DNA of 64,000 nucleotides from CAXQZM01 sp965229645. GTDB lineage: Bacteria; Pseudomonadota; Alphaproteobacteria; UBA7985. Below, piece after piece: positions 1-7,616 of this stretch. Position 1 is the first letter of the stretch. The number at the start of each line of letters is the position of its first letter. Location of the stretch: contig OZ245893.1 of NCBI GenBank assembly GCA_965229645.1, positions 682,001-746,000 of the forward strand, read 5' to 3'. The position numbers were made by a program, and so were the translations under genes. A model generated the notes under the pieces. That model searched no databases. It had not been told where the DNA came from and saw only the letters and a program-made list of their open reading frames with translations.

Positions 1-101
1 GGCAGGGCGCGCGCGATTTCGACGCATGGGAAAGCCCAGTCGCCGCAGGAACACCCATCGACCCGCCCCAAGGCTTGTTCCCGAGGTTTGAGACGGCGTA
101 G
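1..101 (+). CDS. metG: Methionyl-tRNA synthetase, C-terminal end (partial)
   Basis: The window opens inside a reading frame whose last 32 codons, from base 3, end in TAG at 99-101. The encoded tail finishes GTPIDPPQGLFPRFETA, which resembles the conserved end of alphaproteobacterial methionyl-tRNA synthetases, where a P-x-x-LFPR-hydrophobic-E pattern closes the anticodon-binding domain. The stop abuts the tatD start without a gap, and metG-tatD-MBL hydrolase is a common alphaproteobacterial gene order. The enzyme charges tRNA-Met in the cytoplasm. Only the tail is visible, so the call rests on this short match plus context. Confidence 0.7.
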   Translation, partial: QGARDFDAWESPVAAGTPIDPPQGLFPRFETA

Positions 102-878
102 ATGCTGATCGACAGTCACTGCCATTTAGACTTTCCCGACTTTGCCGAGACCTTGGACGACGTTGTGGCGCGCGCGGGCGCGGCAGGTGTCGAAAAGATC
201 GTCACCATCTGCACGCGCCTCGACAAATTCGAGGCCGTGAAGGCCATGATCGGCCGCCACAAAGGGGTCTATATGGCGGCAGGGGTGCATCCCCATGAGG
301 CGGGGGAGGCGGGTTTGAAGGACCCTGAGACCCTCAAATCGTTGTGCGCTGAGCCCCAGGTGGTGGGCGTTGGGGAAACAGGGCTGGACTACTTCTATGC
401 GCGCAGCCCCCGGCGCGCGCAACAAGACAGTTTTCGGGCTCATATCTCGGTCAGTCGCACCATGGGCCTGCCGCTCATCGTCCATACCCGCGACGCCGAG
501 GCGGACACAGCGCAGATTTTACAGGACGAAGCCCGCCGTGGTCCTTTTCCTGGCCTGATCCATTGTTTTACTGGGACGTCGTACTTGCGCGACGCGGCCC
601 TGGAACTGGGTTTCTACATTTCCGTCAGTGGCATCGCGACGTTCAAAAAATCCGAAGAACTGCGGCAAACCCTCGCGGGCGTTCCCGTGGACCGCATTCT
701 TGTGGAAACCGACGCGCCGTTCCTGGCGCCCATGCCCCATCGTGGCAAGACCAATGAACCCGCATTCCTGGTCCATACGGCCCAAAAAATGGCAGAGGTC
801 TTCCAAATGACAGCGCGGGAGTTCGCCGCGCAGACGACGGCGAATTTTCATCGCTTGTTCACGAAAGTGCCCGTTTGA
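102..878 (+). CDS. tatD: TatD family metal-dependent deoxyribonuclease
   Basis: A 258-residue TIM-barrel amidohydrolase-fold nuclease of the TatD family, whose members are Mg-dependent 3'-5' DNases or exonucleases in the cytoplasm. The metal-site pattern is complete: HxH at residues 6 and 8 (DSHCHLDF), Glu92 in GVGETGLDYF, His128 in VHTRD, His154 in IHCFTG and Asp204 in ETDAPFLAP. Length is typical. The ATG directly follows the metG stop, and the TGA overlaps the TTG start of the next gene (TTGA), so the three genes are very likely one transcript with coupled translation. Family assignment is secure; the in vivo substrate is not. Confidence 0.93.
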   Translation: MLIDSHCHLDFPDFAETLDDVVARAGAAGVEKIVTICTRLDKFEAVKAMIGRHKGVYMAAGVHPHEAGEAGLKDPETLKSLCAEPQVVGVGETGLDYFYARSPRRAQQDSFRAHISVSRTMGLPLIVHTRDAEADTAQILQDEARRGPFPGLIHCFTGTSYLRDAALELGFYISVSGIATFKKSEELRQTLAGVPVDRILVETDAPFLAPMPHRGKTNEPAFLVHTAQKMAEVFQMTAREFAAQTTANFHRLFTKVPV

Positions 879-1663
879 CCCTCACGGTTACAGTTCTTGG
901 CTGCGGTTCTTCGGGCGGCGTGCCCCTTATTGGCGAACGCTGGGGCCTATGCGATCCGACAAATCCGAAAAACCGCCGCCGCCGTGCGTCCATTCTGATG
1001 GAGTTGGGCACGACCACGGTTTTGGTCGATACAGGTCCTGACTTGCGCGCGCAGATCAATGATCTGCAGCGCGGGGAGGGGCAAGTCAAACTGGACGCCG
1101 TGCTCTATACGCACGAGCACGCAGACCATGTCGCGGGCATCGACGACATGCGTTTCTTGGCCTACGGTCAAGACGGCAAAGTTCCAGCCTTCGCCAAGTC
1201 GCGCTGTCGGCAAGCCTTGTGGCGGCGCTTTGACTACATCTTTGAGGCGCGCGAAGGCGCCAAACTGACCTACCCCTCAATTATGACCTTGCATGACTGG
1301 CCCGATCAACTCGAACTCGGCGCCATGGTCATCGAAACCTGGGAACAAGAACACGGCGACATCACCAGCCAAGGCGTTCGTGTCGGCAACTTTGCCTACA
1401 CAACGGACGTCAGCGACTTGAGCCCACAGGTGCTTGAGGGTCTAAGGGGCGTTCATACCTGGATCGTCGGTTGCATCCGCAAAGACCCCCATCCAGGACA
1501 CGCTCACCTCGACAAAGTCCTGACTTGGGCCGAGTACGTCCAGCCCCGTCACCTGTTCTTAACCCATATGACGGGCCTGATCGACTACGATACCTGGAAC
1601 GCGGAACTACCCGACCGCATTAACTGTGCCTACGATGGTCAGGTTCTGAAAATCCCGCTTTAA
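875..1663 (+). CDS. MBL-fold metallo-hydrolase (PhnP-like phosphodiesterase family)
   Basis: A 262-residue metallo-beta-lactamase-fold hydrolase with the signature HxHxDH at His80, His82, Asp84 and His85 (YTHEHADHVAG), a DTGPD stretch at 52-56, further His near residue 155 (EQEHGD), the bridging Asp in YTTDVS near 172 and a C-terminal LTHMT. This pattern matches the PhnP/phosphoribosyl cyclic phosphodiesterase-like branch. In alphaproteobacteria it usually sits behind metG-tatD without phosphonate genes, so a general cyclic nucleotide or RNA phosphodiesterase role is only inferred. It starts at TTG 875 inside the tatD stop codon, giving strong translational coupling. Confidence 0.88.
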   Translation: MTLTVTVLGCGSSGGVPLIGERWGLCDPTNPKNRRRRASILMELGTTTVLVDTGPDLRAQINDLQRGEGQVKLDAVLYTHEHADHVAGIDDMRFLAYGQDGKVPAFAKSRCRQALWRRFDYIFEAREGAKLTYPSIMTLHDWPDQLELGAMVIETWEQEHGDITSQGVRVGNFAYTTDVSDLSPQVLEGLRGVHTWIVGCIRKDPHPGHAHLDKVLTWAEYVQPRHLFLTHMTGLIDYDTWNAELPDRINCAYDGQVLKIPL

Positions 1664-1813
1664 CGCACACCGTGGGCTCATTCGGTTACTTTCCATAATA
1701 TAAATTATGCGGCAAATACTATCTGGCGAGCCCTGCCAGGTTGGACCAGCTGGTCGGTGGCGCTGGCTGGACGAGTTGGTTGGCAGCTACGTGGCGCGCG
1801 CACGCGCTCGGGA

Positions 1814-2092
1814 CTAGAGGCGTGAAGCGATTAAAAGCATGGCGACCGACGCACCGACCGCGGCCGCAATGACGGCGGACATGGCGTGCATGGCGACCCA
1901 GTTCTTTTCCCTGCTGATTTTGTCGGTTTCCTCTTTCAGCTTTAAGGTCTCTTGGATCATCTTGTTGGCTTCCATTTTCAACTTCACGTCTTCGGCGCGC
2001 AACTTCAGTTCCTCAGCCTCCACGCGCCGCCGCTCCAATTCGTTTTTTGATTTGAGTCGCTCGGATTCAGCGCGTTGTTCTTCGGCTGTCAT
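1814..2092 (-). CDS. Small coiled-coil membrane-anchored protein, unknown function
   Basis: A 92-residue protein. Residues 1 to about 66 are almost entirely charged (Glu/Lys/Arg) with heptad-spaced Leu/Met, predicting one long coiled coil; residues 68-90 (AMSAVIAAAVGASVAMLLIA) form a single transmembrane helix. It begins MTAEEQR, and a protein of the same design beginning MTKEEQR lies at 8456-8653. I do not recognise a named family. Topology is probably a cytoplasmic coiled coil with a C-terminal anchor. It lies alone between convergent and divergent neighbours. The clean amphipathic design and the second copy argue for a real gene; nothing indicates its partner. Confidence 0.6.
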   Translation of the reverse strand: MTAEEQRAESERLKSKNELERRRVEAEELKLRAEDVKLKMEANKMIQETLKLKEETDKISREKNWVAMHAMSAVIAAAVGASVAMLLIASRL

Positions 2093-2243
2093 CGTTCCTT
2101 GCTAAACAGGAAGCGCTCGACTGTAAAGCCCTCCGCTCTGAGGCAAGATATGGACAGAATTCAGCTGCTTGTTCTTCAAATGTACCTTCTTCTGCGAACG
2201 ATCAATTCGTTGAGCTGCCAACGCGAAGTGGTATGGATCGACC

Positions 2244-3053
2244 ATGGCGACCAAAACTGATCTGATCCGAATTGCCCAAGACCCAGCGGCGTCCCCTTTT
2301 GCGCGCTTGCGCGCCGTGATGGCGCAACTGCGCAACCCCGATGGCGGGTGCGCATGGGATTTGACGCAGGATTTTGCCTCCATTGCCCCCTACACTCTTG
2401 AAGAAGCCTATGAAGTTGCAGACGCCATCGAGCGGAATCACCTCGAGGATCTGAAGGACGAACTGGGAGACCTGTTGCTGCAAGTGTTTTTCCATGCGCA
2501 GATCGCCGACGATGCTGGGCATTTTTCGGTCGAGGATGTCTTCGTTGCGATTGCCGAGAAAATGATCCGTCGGCATCCCCATGTCTTCGGCGCCGAAGGG
2601 GCGCGCAGCGCGAGCGAGCAGCAAGCCGCCTGGGAAGCGATCAAGGCCGAGGAACGGGACGCCAAAGCGACCGATAAAGCGCGCTCGGCCTTGGCAGGCG
2701 TTGCCCTTGCCCTGCCCGCCCTCGTACGCGCCGAAAAGTTGGTGAAACGCGCGGCGCGCGTAGGTTTTGACTATCCGACTGTGGCTTCGGCGGCGGCGAA
2801 GGTGGAGGAGGAACTTGCCGAAACCCTCGAGGCCTCTGATCAAAATAGAGCTTTGGAATACGGTGACTTGCTATTTTCGGTGGTTTGCCTGGGGTACAAG
2901 CTCGGGCTCGATCCAGAACAATCGCTTAGACAGGGAAATCAAAAATTTGAGAAGCGCTTCTCCCAAATGGAACGCGCCCTCGGCGGTGACCTCACGTCCA
3001 AAGACTTGGCCACCATGGACGCAGCTTGGAACGCCGCCAAACAAGAAGGTTAG
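2244..3053 (+). CDS. mazG: Nucleoside triphosphate pyrophosphohydrolase MazG
   Basis: A 269-residue all-alpha NTP pyrophosphohydrolase with two tandem MazG domains. It hydrolyses (d)NTPs to NMP and PPi, cleaning the nucleotide pool and, in E. coli, lowering ppGpp. The N-terminal domain has GCAWDLTQDFAS, EEAYEVADAIE (EExxE) and DELGDLLLQVFFHA (ExxD), which bind Mg; a second, weaker set (VEEELAETLEA, EYGDLLFSVV) lies near residues 182-215. Length matches full-length MazG. The ATG at 2244 is followed by a standard N-terminus. It stands alone, and a 200-bp interspersed repeat starts 11 bases after its stop. Confidence 0.95.
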   Translation: MATKTDLIRIAQDPAASPFARLRAVMAQLRNPDGGCAWDLTQDFASIAPYTLEEAYEVADAIERNHLEDLKDELGDLLLQVFFHAQIADDAGHFSVEDVFVAIAEKMIRRHPHVFGAEGARSASEQQAAWEAIKAEERDAKATDKARSALAGVALALPALVRAEKLVKRAARVGFDYPTVASAAAKVEEELAETLEASDQNRALEYGDLLFSVVCLGYKLGLDPEQSLRQGNQKFEKRFSQMERALGGDLTSKDLATMDAAWNAAKQEG

Positions 3054-3064
3054 GCCCAGACGAC

Positions 3065-3265
3065 TTATACCAACGGCCAAAAAAGTTGACACTTTTTTGG
3101 CCGTTTTATGTCTCACGGCAGAAACGCTTCGCGTTTCGCCTCCGACGGGGCCTTCGCTTATACCCCGAGGCGCTTTCGCGCTATTCTCGGGGCCGCTACG
3201 GGGGCCGCAGTCGCGGCCCTTATACCAGCGATTATAAGAGTCGTTCTGGGTCGCTGCTGGTATTA
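3065..3265 (-). repeat. Interspersed multi-hairpin element, copy 1 (full length)
   Basis: A full copy of the family described under findings, read on the minus strand from AATACCAGC at 3265 to the opposite terminus TATACCAACGGCC at 3067. In that direction it contains a terminal hairpin (ATACCAGC...GCTGGTAT), a GGGCCGCGACTGCGGCCC hairpin, a CCCCGAG...CTCGGGG stem, a GAAACGCGAAGCGTTTC hairpin, and a perfect 12-bp stem with a 4-base loop at 3075-3102 (GGCCAAAAAAGT / ACTTTTTTGGCC). The minus-strand gene next to it uses the TAA of the element's end as its stop codon. Confidence 0.9.
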
Positions 3266-3862
3266 TCCCCCGAGGCGTTGGGCGATTTGATTCAGGGTGT
3301 CCTGCCCCCAAAAGTCTTCGCTGCCGACTTGGTACCAGGGCAAACCGAAAATCCCTGCATCAATCGCCTCCTGGGTATAGACCGCGCGTAAGCCTGCGAT
3401 CTCATCGCTGTCGGCGGCATTGCGAATACGCACCATATCGTATCCCGCCTTGGCGCCTGCCACGGCCAGAGTATCGAGGTCGGCTATATCGCCATCCTCC
3501 TCCCACACCAGATTGTGAAAAGCCAAAATCAACGGTCTCGGGTCCGCAGATTCGGCGATCACGGCATTGACCATGGCGGCGGCTTTGCTGTCGTCGGCGG
3601 GGAAAAACGCAGGCTTCAGGTTCATCTTATGCTTGCCACGAATTTGACGCCAGCGCTGCAATTCGACGCCGCGATAGGCCTGGCGGGCGGGATGGCGCTT
3701 GGCGGGTGGCAACCCACCTGTGGCCGCGAACACGTCTCCCACGGATACGGGGCGATAGGTCACCGAGACGCCCGTTTGATCGACGAGGTGAAAAAAGGTC
3801 TCTGCGCCGAGATAAGAGAAGGGCGAAATTAGGGAGAAGGTATAGCGAATGGGCAGGGACAT
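3263..3862 (-). CDS. 2-hydroxychromene-2-carboxylate isomerase-like DsbA-family protein
   Basis: A 199-residue protein of the DsbA-like/kappa-class GST superfamily. The N-terminus (YTFSLISPFSYLG) carries the Ser-rich active-site loop in place of CxxC that marks HCCA isomerases, with a C-terminal GIFGLPWYQV cis-proline loop typical of the fold. Characterised members are glutathione-dependent isomerases in naphthalene degradation; many chromosomal homologues have unknown substrates, and the only visible partner here is the acyltransferase 9 bases upstream. Its stop TAA is formed by the first bases of the adjacent repeat, so the original C-terminus may have been longer. Family is well supported, substrate unknown. 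Confidence 0.85.
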   Translation of the reverse strand: MSLPIRYTFSLISPFSYLGAETFFHLVDQTGVSVTYRPVSVGDVFAATGGLPPAKRHPARQAYRGVELQRWRQIRGKHKMNLKPAFFPADDSKAAAMVNAVIAESADPRPLILAFHNLVWEEDGDIADLDTLAVAGAKAGYDMVRIRNAADSDEIAGLRAVYTQEAIDAGIFGLPWYQVGSEDFWGQDTLNQIAQRLGG

Positions 3863-3871
3863 GGGAGACCT

Positions 3872-4720
3872 CTACGGCTTTAGGGTGGGGACGAAGGGCT
3901 TACTATAGTCGCCTTTTTCGACAAAGCGTTGCAATTGTGGTGTGATCTCATCAATTTGATCGTTGCTGTAGGCCTCAAGGTCCAGCGGCGGTCCCATGGC
4001 CATCTTGAACCGCTGGCCGCTCTTATTGATCAGTTCGTAGAACAGGCAAATGTCGCGCAACTCTTCCGACAAAATTGAAAAAAAGTAGAACAAGATCGAA
4101 TTGTAGGAGCGGATCGTGATTGGAATGACGGGGTACTTGTACCGCCGCGCCATTTTTATGGCGCTTGATTTCCAGGGGCGTTCGCGGAACCGAAACTGCC
4201 GCCAATTTACGAAGGACATGCGCCCTGATGGAAAGAAAATCAGGGTGCGGCCTGCGTCAAAACACTTCTTGGTCCAGTGAAGCGTTTCGCGCATTTTTTC
4301 CTGGGTTTGCTTGGCCTCGACCAACTCAACAGGCACAATGAAATCATAAGCGCCTTTAGTGACGCGGTGGGTATCACGGTTGCCATAGACCATAAGGTCG
4401 CTGCGAACGGGTCCGATCCATTTCCATAGGGCAACCCCATCGGCGATCCCAGTGGGATGATTGACGATGATGATGGCGGGTTGTCCCGCAGCGGGCATGT
4501 TCTCAAGGCCCGTGCCCTCGATTTCTAAATCCAGCTTGTCCTGGCAATACTGCATGACTTGCGCGCCTGATTTGTACTTGATGTCGTCGGCCATCGCGCG
4601 GGCTTGTTGATAGCGCAAAATGGGGTCAAGAATGCGCCGAACCCAGCGAAACAGGACGGGCCGCTCGTGCATTTTGGGCGCGCGCTCCTCCAGCAATATA
4701 TCGACGATATGCTTGTCCAT
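3872..4720 (-). CDS. Lysophospholipid acyltransferase family protein (PlsC-like)
   Basis: A 282-residue glycerolipid acyltransferase-like protein. The catalytic block is NHPTGIADG with His88 and Asp94 (five residues between them rather than the usual four, a spacing I believe occurs in this branch), followed by a substrate-binding block around FFPSGRMSF and a hydrophobic VIPITIRS segment typical of PlsC proteins. It should transfer acyl chains to a lysophospholipid or a related acceptor at the inner membrane. The downstream isomerase starts 9 bases after the stop, suggesting a two-gene transcript. The exact acceptor cannot be read from sequence. Confidence 0.82.
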   Translation of the reverse strand: MDKHIVDILLEERAPKMHERPVLFRWVRRILDPILRYQQARAMADDIKYKSGAQVMQYCQDKLDLEIEGTGLENMPAAGQPAIIIVNHPTGIADGVALWKWIGPVRSDLMVYGNRDTHRVTKGAYDFIVPVELVEAKQTQEKMRETLHWTKKCFDAGRTLIFFPSGRMSFVNWRQFRFRERPWKSSAIKMARRYKYPVIPITIRSYNSILFYFFSILSEELRDICLFYELINKSGQRFKMAMGPPLDLEAYSNDQIDEITPQLQRFVEKGDYSKPFVPTLKP

Positions 4721-4838
4721 GGCCTGTGCCTAACCCGATTTGACCTAGACTGCAATCGGCTCACGACGCTTCAACCGCCTTGAACAGATCGGCGCTTAGC
4801 CCTAGGTCTTGGGCAAGGTGTCAACAAAGGGACCGCGC

Positions 4839-5441
4839 ATGAACCAAAGAGACTCAAAACTGCCCCAAGGGCAAAAATCACTGCTGGAGCTGGGCCCCGT
4901 CGGGGTGTTCTTGGTCATTTTGTACGCGGGCCGGTACCTGGGGCTCGACGCGTCTTCGGATCGGTTCTTTTGGGCGACGCTGATCATGCTGCCCCTGGCG
5001 GTCGTATCGTTGGCCTATATTTGGATCCGCGAGCGCGAAACGCCTTGGCTCCTGCTGGTTTCCACCGTTCTGCTTGTCGGGTTTGGCAGTCTCACCATTG
5101 CGACGGGCGGGGATGCGGTTTGGCTCAAAATAAAGCTCACTGCGGTCAGCCTGCTGTATGCCGCAGGGTTGGGCTTAACCTGGTTGCTCGGGTTCCCGCT
5201 CTTGAAAAAACTCATGGGGTCCCATTTGCAGGCACCCGATGAGGCGTGGCTCCGCGCTGCCCTCTTGATGGCGCTTGGGTCTTTGCTCTCGGCGGGACTA
5301 AATGAAATTTTGTGGGTGGTTTTGTCGCCCGAGGCTTGGGCCTTCGCTGGGAAAATTGGCTTGGCAGTCCTGAACGCGGCCTTCACCATGGGCGCCCTGT
5401 TTCCGATCTTTATGCAAAACGCCAAAACCGCAAGTTCCTAA
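4839..5441 (+). CDS. yciB: YciB/IspZ-family inner membrane septation protein
   Basis: A 200-residue polytopic membrane protein with about five to six hydrophobic segments. The GPVGVFLVILYAGRYLG start, the GLTWLLGFPLLKK...PDEAWLRAA loop and the LNEILWVVLS segment are hallmarks of the YciB/IspZ (intracellular septation protein A) family, which helps keep cell-envelope integrity and septum synthesis. The frame is open from TTG 4809, but the ATG at 4839, preceded by AAAGGGA, is the better start. Its stop directly abuts the GTG of the next gene. Role in this organism is by homology. Confidence 0.9.
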   Translation: MNQRDSKLPQGQKSLLELGPVGVFLVILYAGRYLGLDASSDRFFWATLIMLPLAVVSLAYIWIRERETPWLLLVSTVLLVGFGSLTIATGGDAVWLKIKLTAVSLLYAAGLGLTWLLGFPLLKKLMGSHLQAPDEAWLRAALLMALGSLLSAGLNEILWVVLSPEAWAFAGKIGLAVLNAAFTMGALFPIFMQNAKTASS

Positions 5442-6107
5442 GTGCCCTCCCCTATTTCCATCGATGTTTTCTCGGACCCGATTTGCCCCTGGTGCTACAT
5501 TGGCTTGCAGCGGCTGGAGGGTGCCTTGGCCGCGATCAATCGGCAGGTGCGCATGCACTGGCGCTGCTTTATGCTCAATCCCGAGATGCCATTGGCGGGT
5601 ATGGATCGGCAGACCTATCTGGAGCGGAAGTTTGGCGGCCCTAGCGGCGCCCAGCGGGTCTATGCCACCATAGAGGCCGCGGCGACGCAAGCGGGCCTAA
5701 GCCTTGATTTCAGCAGGATTCGGCGAACACCCTCGACCGTTCTGGCGCATATGGCGCTCCGCGAAGCGCAAATCCAACATGCGGAGACCAACCAGGCCGA
5801 GGCTTTTGTGCGAGGGCTTTTTGCCGCCTACTTTGAGCGTGGCCAGGACATAGGGCAGCGGCAGGTTTTGCACGACCTTTGGGCGGCGGCAGGGCTCAGC
5901 CCCGCCAGGTTGGACCAGGTGTTCGACCAAGACCTGCACCGCGATCATATCGCGGCAGAAAATCGCGATGCGCGCAGCCGCGGGATTAGCGGCGTGCCCT
6001 TTTTCATCGTTGCGGGTACTTATGCCTTAGCGGGCGCGCAGGACCAAGCCGCCCTCCAACGTGTTTTTGACTTAGTGGATCAGGGACAAGCGCATGAGCA
6101 AACCTAA
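5442..6107 (+). CDS. FrnE-like DsbA family oxidoreductase
   Basis: A 221-residue cytoplasmic thioredoxin-fold protein with an active-site CPWC at residues 15-18 in FSDPICPWCYIG, the hallmark of FrnE-type DsbA proteins, and a cis-proline loop in GISGVPFFIV near the C-terminus. No signal peptide is present. FrnE proteins act as disulfide isomerases or oxidoreductases, often linked to oxidative stress or polyketide metabolism. It starts at GTG immediately after yciB, and its last 14 bases overlap the metC start. Distinct from the Ser-type isomerase at 3263-3862. Confidence 0.88.
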   Translation: MPSPISIDVFSDPICPWCYIGLQRLEGALAAINRQVRMHWRCFMLNPEMPLAGMDRQTYLERKFGGPSGAQRVYATIEAAATQAGLSLDFSRIRRTPSTVLAHMALREAQIQHAETNQAEAFVRGLFAAYFERGQDIGQRQVLHDLWAAAGLSPARLDQVFDQDLHRDHIAAENRDARSRGISGVPFFIVAGTYALAGAQDQAALQRVFDLVDQGQAHEQT

Positions 6108-7296
6108 GTACAGCCAACAAACCCGCCTCGTGCACGAGGCGACGGGCCATAAGCTGCCTGGCATGGGCTTGAAGACGGTCAATCCGCCAACCTATCGTGG
6201 CTCAACTTTGCTCTACGATGATTTGGCCCACGTGAAGGCATGGAACGCGCGTCGCCACGATACGGGCGAGATTGGCTACGGCATTGTCGGCAGCGATACC
6301 ACGGCAGCGCTCGAAAAGATGATTGCCGATTTGGATGGGGGTGCCCAAGGGATCGCGACGGGTTCGGGCTTGTCAGCTGTTGCCCTTGCTCTCACCGCTT
6401 GCTTGTCAGCAGGGGATCATTTGCTGATTGCCGACAATGTCTACGGCCCTGCTCGGTTTTTCGCCGACGAGTTTTTGAAAAAGTTCGGCGTGGAAACCAC
6501 TTTTTTCGACCCCATGGACTTGAGTGCGCTCGAACAGGAAATTCAGCCTCATAGCAAAGTGCTGTATTTTGAGACGCCTGGGTCCCTAACCTTTGAAATG
6601 CCCGATTGCGCCGCGCTCTACGCCCTCGCCAAAGCGCATGCGCTTACCACAATCGTCGATTCAACTTGGCCGACCTCGCTCTACTACCCCGCCATAGCGC
6701 GTGGAGCGGACATCTCGCTCGCGGCGGGCACCAAGTACTATGTCGGGCATTCGGACGCTTTTTTTGGCATCGTGATCGGCAATGACCGAACGGGACCCCT
6801 GCTGCGTAAGCAGTCAACCCTAATGGGGAACCATATGGGACCTGACGATGTCTATCTGGCTTTGCGCGGCATGCGAACGCTGAAAGTTCGGTTGGATTTG
6901 ATCAGCAAAAATGCCCTCCAAGTCGCCAAATTTCTGGATCAACACCCCAAGGTTGCCGAGGTTCGCCACCCTGCCCTACCGACCTGCCCTGGTCATGCCC
7001 ATTGGGCGACGCAGTTCGATGGAGCGTCGGGGTTGTTCGGATTTTTCCTGACACCCGATTGCGATCAAGCCGCAGCGGAGCGGATGGTCGAAAGCCTTGA
7101 TTTATTTGGTCTGGGCTATTCTTGGGGCGGTTACGAAAGCCTGGCTGTTATGGCCGATTTATCCGTGTTTCGCTCTGCACCAAACTGGCAAACCCCGTTC
7201 GAAGGCTATGGTCCCCTTATTCGTCTCCAAATCGGCTTGGAAGACCCGCAAGATCTGATGGCGGATTTGTCGGCGGCCCTCGATAGGCTCGCGTGA
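6094..7296 (+). CDS. metC: Cystathionine beta-lyase
   Basis: A 400-residue PLP enzyme of the Cys/Met metabolism family. The PLP lysine is Lys214 in AAGTKYYVGHSD, the pyridine-nitrogen Asp is Asp189 in TIVDSTW, and the phosphate-binding loop ATGSGLSAV lies at 88-96. The C-terminal GYSWGGYESL and LIRLQIGLEDPQDL blocks are typical of MetC, which converts cystathionine to homocysteine, pyruvate and ammonia. Overlap with the gene upstream (14 bases) and downstream (4 bases, GTGA) makes this a tightly coupled operon. MetC is preferred over MetB or MGL from the TLMGNHMGPDD and WGGYES patterns, though substrate specificity in this family is subtle. Confidence 0.9.
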   Translation: MSKPKYSQQTRLVHEATGHKLPGMGLKTVNPPTYRGSTLLYDDLAHVKAWNARRHDTGEIGYGIVGSDTTAALEKMIADLDGGAQGIATGSGLSAVALALTACLSAGDHLLIADNVYGPARFFADEFLKKFGVETTFFDPMDLSALEQEIQPHSKVLYFETPGSLTFEMPDCAALYALAKAHALTTIVDSTWPTSLYYPAIARGADISLAAGTKYYVGHSDAFFGIVIGNDRTGPLLRKQSTLMGNHMGPDDVYLALRGMRTLKVRLDLISKNALQVAKFLDQHPKVAEVRHPALPTCPGHAHWATQFDGASGLFGFFLTPDCDQAAAERMVESLDLFGLGYSWGGYESLAVMADLSVFRSAPNWQTPFEGYGPLIRLQIGLEDPQDLMADLSAALDRLA

Positions 7297-7616
7297 GTCT
7301 CGCCGACATAAGCTGGAACCGCGACGGCCTCGTGCCCGCGATTGCCCAATGCGTCGAGAGCGGTGAGGTGTTGATGATGGCCTGGATGTCCGCGGAGAGT
7401 TTGCAGATGACCCTTGAAACAGGCCGCGTCACGTACTGGTCGCGATCGCGGCAGCAATTGTGGGAAAAGGGCGCAACCTCTGGACACCGCCAACACCTCG
7501 TTGCCGCTAGAGCCGACTGCGATGGCGATACGCTCCTCCTTACCGTGCGGCAGAGCGGCCCCGCTTGTCACTTGGGCACCCGCACTTGTTTTGACACGAA
7601 AGCGCCGCTGGCATGA
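7293..7616 (+). CDS. hisI: Phosphoribosyl-AMP cyclohydrolase
   Basis: A 107-residue HisI, the cyclohydrolase of histidine biosynthesis that opens the purine ring of phosphoribosyl-AMP. Diagnostic blocks are the MMAWMSAESL segment, TGRVTYWSRSRQQLWEKG, the Zn/Mg site in RADCDGDTLL, and CHLGTRTCF near the C-terminus that supplies the other zinc cysteines. It is a stand-alone HisI without a HisE fusion, usual in alphaproteobacteria. It starts at GTG overlapping the metC stop, and its own stop overlaps the next ATG (ATGA). No other his genes are in the window. Confidence 0.95.
   Translation: MSLADISWNRDGLVPAIAQCVESGEVLMMAWMSAESLQMTLETGRVTYWSRSRQQLWEKGATSGHRQHLVAARADCDGDTLLLTVRQSGPACHLGTRTCFDTKAPLA

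Noticed and set aside
1693..1708. CATAAT/ATTATG inverted repeat as a terminator after the MBL gene
   Set aside because: Only a weak 6-bp AT stem without a T tract; not enough to call.
3108..3290. Open frames through the interspersed repeats (also near 11000 and 15900) encoding similar peptides such as VRHKTAKKVSTF
   Set aside because: They recur only because the repeat recurs, have no coding signals and run into unrelated flanks; only the frame at 22742-22882 continues into a real gene.
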